From CAIRDP01 sp037134895 (GTDB lineage Bacteria; Bacteroidota; Bacteroidia; Bacteroidales; FEN-979): 64,000 nt of DNA. The stretch covers positions 124,001-188,000 of the forward strand of contig JBAXLI010000001.1 of assembly GCA_037134895.1 (NCBI GenBank). The letters run 5' to 3'. Below, piece by piece: positions 35,140 through 42,739 of this stretch. The translations under genes were made by a program, and so were the position numbers. Below the pieces are notes generated by a model, which was not told the origin of the DNA, did not search any database, and was given only the letters and a program-made list of their open reading frames with translations. Position 1 is the first letter of the stretch, and each line of letters opens with the position of its first letter.

Positions 35140-35831
35140 AGAGAAAGGTTGTATACGTTGAAGACGAGCCCTTCCTGGGTAAAATTGTAAAGGAAACCCT
35201 GGAGAACCAGAACTTCGAGGTCTTGTGGAAGACAACCGGGATTAATATCCTGCAGGAGATTAAAGGTTTTCAGCCCGATATTTGTGTTCTTGATATTATG
35301 TTGCCCGATATTGACGGTTATTTGTTATGTCGCCAGATAAAGTACCGTTATCCTTCCCTCCCGGTTATCTTTCTCACGGCAAAAACAGAAACCGCCGACC
35401 TGGTAAGGGGTTTCGAAGCCGGCGGAACCGATTACATGAGAAAACCCTTCAGTATTGAGGAACTCATTGTAAGGATGAACAACCAGTTCCAGTTAATGGA
35501 AGGGAAACCGGGGATGAATGCCCAGGGAGAAGAAATCCGTCTTGGTAATTACCTTTTCATACCCGACCGTTGCGAGTTACTTTCGCCATCCCGTACCATC
35601 AAGCTCTCGATGCGCGACATACAGGTATTGTCGATGCTGGCAAGCCATACGAACCGTGTGGTAGACCGTAAGACCATGCTGGTGTCGATCTGGGGCGACG
35701 ATTCCTTTTTCAACTCAAGGACCCTCGATGTTTATATCCGAAAGATCCGCAATTACTTTGCCGAGGACAACCGCATCGAAATAGTGACGATGAAAGGGAA
35801 AGGATATCTCTTTCTCCTCCCGGAGAAATAA
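35136..35831 (+). CDS. OmpR-family response regulator
   Basis: I chose ATG 35136, which overlaps the kinase stop. The 10 codons further upstream in frame would lie inside the kinase gene. The receiver (1-~120) has VYVEDEPFLG, phospho-acceptor D53 in ICVLDIMLPD, Thr in FLTAKTE and Lys in MRKPFS. The C-terminal winged-helix domain (~135-231) has ELLSPSRTIKLSMRDIQVLS and the recognition-helix region TLDVYIRKIRNYF. It should bind direct repeats as a dimer. The 10-bp repeat upstream of this operon is a likely target, which would give autoregulation. Confidence 0.93.
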   Translation: MKRKVVYVEDEPFLGKIVKETLENQNFEVLWKTTGINILQEIKGFQPDICVLDIMLPDIDGYLLCRQIKYRYPSLPVIFLTAKTETADLVRGFEAGGTDYMRKPFSIEELIVRMNNQFQLMEGKPGMNAQGEEIRLGNYLFIPDRCELLSPSRTIKLSMRDIQVLSMLASHTNRVVDRKTMLVSIWGDDSFFNSRTLDVYIRKIRNYFAEDNRIEIVTMKGKGYLFLLPEK

Positions 35832-35841
35832 ATGGTTAATT

Positions 35842-36228
35842 TCAGGCATGCCTTGCCGCCACCAGAAGGGCCCCGGTAATGTAGGCAGCGATCCACCAGA
35901 TATACGCAATACGTGAATACAGGTGAACCGGCCGGGATACTTCAGTTGCCGGGTCATTGGCATTATGAAACCTCCAAATCAGAACCGCATCGATAAACAT
36001 CCCTGCCAGTGATGAATATCCGAGAGCACCGTGAAGTGTGAAGGGCCCCTGGCTTGTTCCGAGTATCATAAAGGTAGTGGCTGTTATGTCGAAAGCCACA
36101 GCAATTGTCAGGAACCAAAGCACCCTTTGAGTGACCAGTCTTTTTCGCTGCTCGGTGATTATTGCAATGCTATAGAAAACAAGGGCCAGCTGCACTATGA
36201 TTATGCCGGTAAGTGAATAGTTGTTCAT
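35842..36228 (-). CDS. Small four-helix membrane protein, HsmA-like
   Basis: 128 residues with four predicted membrane helices (~6-24, 38-58, 65-86, 106-125). The pattern ALVFYSIAIITEQR, FDITATTFMILG, FTLHGALGYSSL and YSRIAYIWWIAAYITGAL resembles the TIGR03987/HsmA family of small membrane proteins. I recall that match by pattern and could not test it. The start lies 23 bases downstream of the GH31 stop on the same strand, so it may be the last gene of the glycosidase operon. Its function is not known. Confidence 0.6.
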   Translation of the reverse strand: MNNYSLTGIIIVQLALVFYSIAIITEQRKRLVTQRVLWFLTIAVAFDITATTFMILGTSQGPFTLHGALGYSSLAGMFIDAVLIWRFHNANDPATEVSRPVHLYSRIAYIWWIAAYITGALLVAARHA

Positions 36229-36251
36229 GAATTCTTTTTTTTTAAATGAGA

Positions 36252-39200
36252 TCAGTATTTAAGTGTTACCGAAAGCTCTCCGGCAGTTGAATTTTCCGGG
36301 GTTTTTATGAAAAACATTCCTTTTTTCTCATCCTGATTGAAGTACCAGCCCGAAGAGCATTTATCATACTCCGAAGCTGTTTTACAGAACCTGATCACAG
36401 CACCTCCGGCGGTTATCTTTTTCGGAACAGCCTTACTGTGAACCTGCATGATATAAGCCCTGGACTCCGGCTTCCCCTGGTATTCCCCCACCGAGGCCCC
36501 GACTTTAATACTTGTTACGCGCTTATTTGCATCAGATATGGCCGTAAGCTTTGTCAGTGCGAATTTTCCCGATCTGTAGTCCCTGTTTGAACCTTCGTCT
36601 TCAAACATCATGAAATCAGCCCCCGGACCGGGATAAACCTCCAGGGTCAGTGTATCTGCCGGTCGTTCATTGTCGTAATTTTTCCATTGATACATCGGAA
36701 TTATTGAACCAGACCGCGCGAAAAGCGGCAGTTTATCGAGTGGGGCCGCATAGGCGTTAAGCCATGCTTTTCCGTTATATACCTTTCCATCCCAGTAATC
36801 TATCCACTGGCCTTCGGGAAGATAAATGCTGTCGCGTTTTTCTTCATCCTTATAAACCGGTGCCACAAGCAGGCTCCTGCCCAGGAGAAATTCATACCGG
36901 GTCGCAGTGCCCAGTGCCACAGGGTCATCAGGATATTCCAGGACGAGAGCACGCACAGCCGGCACACCGGTTTCACTGGCCTCATGGCAAAGAGAATACA
37001 TATAGGGTGTGAGACGCAGCTTCAGGCTAAGGTATTTGCGGTTTATCGAAGTGTAAGGTTCACCGTAAACATAGGGTTGTTTGTCTTTGGGGGCCCAGCC
37101 CGACATAGACATGAGAGCCGGAGTGAAACATTTCCACTGCAGGTCACGGGTAAAGGTTTTGTCACTCCCGGCAAAAATGCCGTCAATGTCGCCGGTTGCG
37201 CAGTTCAGAGCCGACAAACCCGATCCGCTTAAGGTAGGAATATGCCATCGTATATAATCCCAGCTGCCTTTCTGATCGCCGGTCCACACCACCGAATTTC
37301 TCTGGGTACCCGCCCATCCGCAGACAGACCAGATGAAACCACGGGCATCACTGTTGTTTTCTATCCCTTCATAAGCTGCCCTGCATCCGTCGATCGCGAA
37401 CTTATATCCCTCGCCAATCCAGGCCACGTCAAGCTTGCATAAGCGGCTGCCGTACTGACCCACTTCCCTCGCGATCTTCTCGACCCCGTTTTCTGTCCAC
37501 AAACCCGTGTGAAACCCACGTTTCCGAAGTTCAACTATTACCGAGTCCAGTTTTGTATACCCGCAGCCGTAGCCGTCGTTGGGCAATATCCACCCACGCG
37601 GCATGTCATTGGCAATATATTGGTCGGCAATCAGGGATATGACATCAGGAGTGGTGCCATTGTGGCCGCTGGTATTCTTCCCTTTGCGGGCCCCGCGGTT
37701 GTAACAGTTCGCGTCACCCATACCCAGCGCCCAGCGCGGCGGCAGAAAGGGCTTGCCGGTAATGTCGGTATAGGCATTGAGGATTTCCTTCAGCGATCCG
37801 CCTGCAAAATAATAACAATCAAAACGGGCTTCGGTATGGGAGAGTTTAAGCGTGTCGGTAAACGCATATTCTCCCGGGGCCCAGGTATTCCTTAATGCCC
37901 CATACCCGTTTGTACTCATGTAAAATGGTGCAGGATTAGGTGCACCCCCGTCTTCCCAGTTCCAGTCGATACGCAGCAAAATCGTTTTATCGCGATGTGA
38001 GAAACGCCCGTTTTGCATCCCGCCCCCGTAAAAATATTCGTTCTCACCACGGCTGAGATATTGCACCGTCTCCCTGCCATAGGTAAGCCCGCTTCTCTCT
38101 TCCCACACGAGGGTCTTGTTATCGGGCTTATACATTGCAAACCGGAGAGGCTGTTTATATGCTCTTAGTGCGACTGCGGATGAGGTGATCAGGTAATACC
38201 CGTCCTTTTCCTCAAATTTAATATTGACTGTTTCTGAGGGCGGATGGATTACAATGTCTTTTCCGGCAGGGTCAGTAAAGACCCCGTCGTAAGCCATCCT
38301 TATCCTGAAAATGTCATCCCTGCAAAAATCGACAACGACCATGGCATGGTTGCAGTCGAAGGTGAAACTGTTACCAGAATGTTTGAAACCGGTGACAGCC
38401 CCAAGTTTGTATGCCCGGGAAAAAAGTTCCAACGAAAGGGTGTCGTTTGATTTACGTTCATCTTCGGCCAGGGAAGTATAGAATTGGATTTTGTGAATCC
38501 CATAATCAGTGAGATCGGCCGGGGGGAATGCAACTTCAACCGTGTCGATAATGCCAAGAACATGGTTTTCGCTGAATGGGACCACGACTTTCACAGGCTC
38601 CCGGCTGTCTATCTTAAGCCAGCAATCAAAAGGCTTTTTAATGGAGGTTGAACCCAGGTTGACAACCTTAAAACGGAATACATCTGCATTTGAAAACGAA
38701 TTCCCGGTTTGTTTATGAGAAGCCAGGGAGGAAGCCAGGAGATCGCTGTCAAGCGCCTCTGCGAGCCGGATGTCATCGACCATCCAGTACCAGGCATAGA
38801 TCCCTTTCCAGTAGAACCTGAGGTAAACAGATTTCTGATCAGCGGCTGTTTGTGTGATGTTCAGCTCAACCTGCATTGGGTTGGGGCAATCTGCTTCGGA
38901 ACCAATGCCCTGTCGTACCTCATATTCCTTCCAATCGGTGCCGTTAGAGGATACGCCAACAAAGAGTCCGCCGCCTTCACGAACTTTGCCCCAGTCGTTC
39001 CACATGAAATTCTGGGAGAATGTTAGCACCACCGAAGTTTTCCCCGAACAGTCGACAGCCGTGGTCTGGAAATACGAATCAGGCCATATGCCTTTCTTTT
39101 CCCAGCGGCGGTAAAACCTGTCGACCTTTACGCCGGGGGCAAACTGCATATGAAAACCCCCGCTTTCTGAGGCAATGGGCGGCGCCTGCTGGTCCCTGCC

Positions 39201-39401
39201 GTATGAACCCGGGAAAGGCTGGTTGGTGCATTCCCAAATCACATTGGAGTCGTTCACGGCTTTGACAATCCATCCCCCGGGCAGTTTCCCCGACGAAAAA
39301 TCCTCCTTCCAGAACACCTTGCCTGAAACCTGGTTTTTTTTCTGGGGAAATGCAGAAATGGAAACGAAAACGATAATCAGCAAAAACAAAACTCTTTTCA
39401 T
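36252..39401 (-). CDS. Secreted GH31 glycoside hydrolase with N-terminal jelly-roll domain
   Basis: 1049 residues with a signal peptide (to ~AFPQ, residue 20). Residues ~25-215 form a jelly-roll/'choice-of-anchor'-like domain (FWKEDFSSGKLPGGW ... YWMVDDIRLAEA). Residues ~220-330 look like a CARDB/Ig-like fold. The GH31 beta-sandwich and barrel follow (~335-950). The nucleophile candidate is D658 in CKLDVAWIGEG and the acid/base is D709 in VVWTGDQ, 51 residues apart. The usual 'W-x-D-M-N-E' of alpha-glucosidases is replaced. This short spacing recalls the GH31 alpha-N-acetylgalactosaminidase-type enzymes, an inference from memory. It is 5 bases downstream of the PNGase F/fucosidase gene. The target is probably a glycan on glycoprotein. 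Alpha-glucosidase or alpha-galactosidase activity is equally possible. Confidence 0.86.
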   Translation of the reverse strand: MKRVLFLLIIVFVSISAFPQKKNQVSGKVFWKEDFSSGKLPGGWIVKAVNDSNVIWECTNQPFPGSYGRDQQAPPIASESGGFHMQFAPGVKVDRFYRRWEKKGIWPDSYFQTTAVDCSGKTSVVLTFSQNFMWNDWGKVREGGGLFVGVSSNGTDWKEYEVRQGIGSEADCPNPMQVELNITQTAADQKSVYLRFYWKGIYAWYWMVDDIRLAEALDSDLLASSLASHKQTGNSFSNADVFRFKVVNLGSTSIKKPFDCWLKIDSREPVKVVVPFSENHVLGIIDTVEVAFPPADLTDYGIHKIQFYTSLAEDERKSNDTLSLELFSRAYKLGAVTGFKHSGNSFTFDCNHAMVVVDFCRDDIFRIRMAYDGVFTDPAGKDIVIHPPSETVNIKFEEKDGYYLITSSAVALRAYKQPLRFAMYKPDNKTLVWEERSGLTYGRETVQYLSRGENEYFYGGGMQNGRFSHRDKTILLRIDWNWEDGGAPNPAPFYMSTNGYGALRNTWAPGEYAFTDTLKLSHTEARFDCYYFAGGSLKEILNAYTDITGKPFLPPRWALGMGDANCYNRGARKGKNTSGHNGTTPDVISLIADQYIANDMPRGWILPNDGYGCGYTKLDSVIVELRKRGFHTGLWTENGVEKIAREVGQYGSRLCKLDVAWIGEGYKFAIDGCRAAYEGIENNSDARGFIWSVCGWAGTQRNSVVWTGDQKGSWDYIRWHIPTLSGSGLSALNCATGDIDGIFAGSDKTFTRDLQWKCFTPALMSMSGWAPKDKQPYVYGEPYTSINRKYLSLKLRLTPYMYSLCHEASETGVPAVRALVLEYPDDPVALGTATRYEFLLGRSLLVAPVYKDEEKRDSIYLPEGQWIDYWDGKVYNGKAWLNAYAAPLDKLPLFARSGSIIPMYQWKNYDNERPADTLTLEVYPGPGADFMMFEDEGSNRDYRSGKFALTKLTAISDANKRVTSIKVGASVGEYQGKPESRAYIMQVHSKAVPKKITAGGAVIRFCKTASEYDKCSSGWYFNQDEKKGMFFIKTPENSTAGELSVTLKY

Positions 39402-39406
39402 CTCGT

Positions 39407-42400
39407 TCAGTCGGGGTTTTTAAGGCTGAATACTACTGCAGGCGTAGAAGGATGATCCTTAACGAAGGACTTCGGAAGCATCACCACTTTCTTTCCCTGT
39501 TTCAGCTGTATTTTGATTGACTGCGGATGGCCCAGAACCTTGATTTCAGAGGCCTTTCCAACGAAATTCGCCGGCAGTTCCACTGTAGCCGGGAGGGCTT
39601 CATTTTCATTTACCAGGTAAAACAGGTATTTCGTTTTCCCGTCCTTCGTTTGTGTGTAGCAGATATTATCAACCTGGTAGGGAGCAAGCGGACGGCTATT
39701 ATAAATAGCCTCCCCGTTGACTTTCATCCATTCGCCTATCTGCTGCAGCCTTTCATAAGCCACCGGGGCGAACTCCCCGCTCTTGTCGGGGCCTATGCCG
39801 AGCAGGAGGTTTCCTCCTTTGGCAACGATCTTCACCAGGGTATGGATGGCCCAGTTGGCCGATTTGTAAACTTCCCCCGGCCCGGTATGGTACCAGGATC
39901 CGCATAAAGTGATGCAGCTTTCCCAGGGATAAGCCGGAACATTGGCCGGGATCTGTTGTTCAGGAGTCCTGTAATTTTCAAATTCCCCGTGAACGGTGCG
40001 GTCAACGATAAGGATCCCGGGCTGGTTTTTCCGGGCCATGGTCCCGATGGAAGACATGTCAATGTCTTGGATCCACTGATGTTTGCCGAGCCATGGCTTG
40101 GTCTCGTCGGTGAGGGTGCTGGCGGGACGAACCTGTCCTCCGTCAAGCCAGAGGATATCGATCTTCCCATACTCCTTTGTGATCTCATCAAGCTGGTTGT
40201 AAGTGAATTTTTTAAATGAATTCCAGCGATCGGGATACTTCGCCGGGTCGTAATTCACATTGCGGTCCAGGGCCGGGAAATACGGCCACCAGTAATCCGG
40301 GCTGTGCCAATCGGGCTTGCTGAAGTAGGCGCCAATGGCCATCCCCTCATTACGGAATGCTTTAAACACCTCCCCGGCAATGTTGCTGCGTAAGTTCTTT
40401 GAAAAAGCGGATGCGGGATCTGTGATGCGGTAATCGGTAAACTTTGTGTCGAACATACAGAACCCGTCGTGGTGCTTGGTGGTGAACACCACATACTTCA
40501 TTCCTGCATCATGCGCGGCTTTTGCCCAGTGTTCAGGGTTGAATTTATCAGGATAGAATGTTTTGCGGATGTCCTCGTAGGCTTTTTTATACATATACCA
40601 GTCGGCCGAATACGGTCCCCGCCTCTGGCACCAGCCCTCGTCTTCCGGACAAAGGCTCCAGCTTTCGACCACACCCCATTCGCTGTAAGCTCCCCAGTGG
40701 ATGAGTATTCCGAATTTCCAGTCCTGCCATGTTTTCAGGTTCTGACTTACCAGTGAATCCTTGGGCCATTCGTAAGGAGGTTCTGCCCCGGCCGGCGGTT
40801 CGGCTGTAAAGCGAATTCTTTTGTTGAATTTCTCCTGCCCGTTAGAGATCACCTTCAGGTAGAAACGTCCCGAAGGATACCTCCGCAGGTCATAGGTGAA
40901 ACGGCCTTCCTTCAGCTTGGGGTAGAGGTGTTCTTCAACAGTAACAGCCCCGGGATCGCTGACAAGGCGTACCGTTACATCTTCGGTTTTATTGGCAAAA
41001 TAATCGAGGGTTGTGAAATCTTTTGTACGGGTAGGATATAAACCAACCGAAAGCATGGCTGGATCTGGGTCTTCGTGTTTAGGTGAAGCATAGAAATTAT
41101 ACACCCAACCCGATCCGCAGTCAGATTCAAAAGCCTTGATCAGTTCTCCCTTACAGCTCATCAGCCTTGCAATGCCCCGCCCGCCCTCGGTATTGAACCA
41201 GAACTCCAGTCCGTCGCCGGCTGTATCGGTAAACACAAACTTGTAAGCGCCAGGTTTGAGTCTCAGGGTGTCGCGATACTCTGTTTTTTCCTTCATTGAA
41301 CCCAGTGTTTTTTCCTTGACAACTTTGCCGTCGGCATTCAGCAGCTGCCAGGAATTATGTGAAGGCTGGTTGTTTGTCAGAAGGTAGAATACAAGGGCGG
41401 TGTCGAGCACAGGAGCCGGCGTGAACGTTGATTTCACCTGGTTGTCGGCGGGATATTCATCCTGTTTTCCATTGGGATGGAGGAGCCAGGCCGTGAACTC
41501 ATTTTTTCCGGGACCGGCATCAATGTTACCCGGGAGGCTTACACTAACGGCCCTCATGGATTCGAGCTTACCCGTCCAGCTGAATGTTTTTTCGGGGAAT
41601 CCTGTGGTCCCGTAAAGGACTTCGACATTGGTTATTTGAGCGCTGCCCGAATTCCTTATAACAATCCCCGGATTTGCCGATCCAGGATTGCTCCGGCTGT
41701 AAATTGTTTTTGAAGAAGGGACAGAAACTTCTTCAATTGAAACATCAGTTTCGGCGGAAGGCTTTTTGTATTGAACCAGGTAGGCGCTGATCACTTCGCT
41801 GGCTGAAGGTTTGGGTGAAACATAGGACTGCATTCTGAACTGAAGGGTATATGAAGACCCTGGCTTCACAGGCATATCGTAAATATCGGGCGGCATCAGG
41901 TAACCCGGGCACCAGCCGGCCCTGTCGTAGATCCATGTACCTGCCTGGGGGTACAGAGGATTATCTCCGCATTTTTTCCAGATAGCCCGGGAATCGGTTA
42001 AAACCCCGTTAAACAGGATCTCGCGGGTCTTTTTACAGAACTCCCCGCATCCGTCGGGTTCATCCATTCCATGCCCGGTCTGAATGACCCTCAGACGGAC
42101 AAAAGCCGCTCCCTCATCCGCAGTAAAAGAAACCGGGATTAATTTCTGATTGATCGGATTCAGGCTGTCACCATAACCAAAATGGTCATCGTAGATCTTC
42201 CTGATAGAAACAACATCAGCTGCAGGCTTGCCTTTGATGATTTCAAAATCAAGGGTGATTGCCCAACCTCTGTCATTGGCGGGTTCATAGCCTGAATGAT
42301 TGTAGTTTATCTCAACGCTGTCGCGCAGCAGAAGGCTGAAATCGGTCACATCCACCTCCCATTCGAAATGCCAGGTTTTACTGAAGGCTCCGCCGTATGT

Positions 42401-42727
42401 AGTAAGCATGCGGCCAATCTCATAATTCTGCATTTTACCTTTGACACCTCCCTGGCGCATGATGCTGATGCGGTCTGAATAATCCCAGTCGGCGCAGCGC
42501 ATGGTATCGGGGCAGGCGAAGTTCACGTGCATAACGATCTTGCGGATGGGTACCTCAGGCCGGGGAAAAACTCCCCAGCGGGGATAGTCTTTATTGCCTT
42601 TGGAAGGATCGGTGACAATCGTTTCCCTGTTGTGGGTGATCACATGAAGAGTATCGCCGGTAAAAGCAAGGAGCCGGAACTGGATTGCCAGGAAGCAAAG
42701 CAGAAGCAATTCTAATCTGGGTTTCAA
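39407..42727 (-). CDS. PNGase F-like amidase fused to GH29 alpha-L-fucosidase
   Basis: 1106 residues with a signal peptide (~1-21). Residues ~55-320 match both PNGase F domains, with all six cysteines of its three disulfides (C72/C78, C227/C231, C253/C273). Also present are D82 (in CADWD, equivalent to catalytic D60), E229 (in GCGEFC, equivalent to E206) and R269/W272 in YDRAGWCPG. The position of E118 appears to be Ser145 or a neighbour in my ungapped alignment. Residues ~325-645 are Ig/CARDB-like linkers. Residues ~655-1030 are GH29: WKFGILIHWGAYSEWG, FTTKHHDGFCMF and nucleophile D862 in DILWLDGG, then a beta-sandwich tail. It probably cuts Asn-linked glycans and removes fucose in one extracellular or periplasmic enzyme. 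It is downstream of an MscS gene by 12 bases. Confidence 0.88.
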   Translation of the reverse strand: MKPRLELLLLCFLAIQFRLLAFTGDTLHVITHNRETIVTDPSKGNKDYPRWGVFPRPEVPIRKIVMHVNFACPDTMRCADWDYSDRISIMRQGGVKGKMQNYEIGRMLTTYGGAFSKTWHFEWEVDVTDFSLLLRDSVEINYNHSGYEPANDRGWAITLDFEIIKGKPAADVVSIRKIYDDHFGYGDSLNPINQKLIPVSFTADEGAAFVRLRVIQTGHGMDEPDGCGEFCKKTREILFNGVLTDSRAIWKKCGDNPLYPQAGTWIYDRAGWCPGYLMPPDIYDMPVKPGSSYTLQFRMQSYVSPKPSASEVISAYLVQYKKPSAETDVSIEEVSVPSSKTIYSRSNPGSANPGIVIRNSGSAQITNVEVLYGTTGFPEKTFSWTGKLESMRAVSVSLPGNIDAGPGKNEFTAWLLHPNGKQDEYPADNQVKSTFTPAPVLDTALVFYLLTNNQPSHNSWQLLNADGKVVKEKTLGSMKEKTEYRDTLRLKPGAYKFVFTDTAGDGLEFWFNTEGGRGIARLMSCKGELIKAFESDCGSGWVYNFYASPKHEDPDPAMLSVGLYPTRTKDFTTLDYFANKTEDVTVRLVSDPGAVTVEEHLYPKLKEGRFTYDLRRYPSGRFYLKVISNGQEKFNKRIRFTAEPPAGAEPPYEWPKDSLVSQNLKTWQDWKFGILIHWGAYSEWGVVESWSLCPEDEGWCQRRGPYSADWYMYKKAYEDIRKTFYPDKFNPEHWAKAAHDAGMKYVVFTTKHHDGFCMFDTKFTDYRITDPASAFSKNLRSNIAGEVFKAFRNEGMAIGAYFSKPDWHSPDYWWPYFPALDRNVNYDPAKYPDRWNSFKKFTYNQLDEITKEYGKIDILWLDGGQVRPASTLTDETKPWLGKHQWIQDIDMSSIGTMARKNQPGILIVDRTVHGEFENYRTPEQQIPANVPAYPWESCITLCGSWYHTGPGEVYKSANWAIHTLVKIVAKGGNLLLGIGPDKSGEFAPVAYERLQQIGEWMKVNGEAIYNSRPLAPYQVDNICYTQTKDGKTKYLFYLVNENEALPATVELPANFVGKASEIKVLGHPQSIKIQLKQGKKVVMLPKSFVKDHPSTPAVVFSLKNPD

Positions 42728-42739
42728 GAGCGTAACAGT

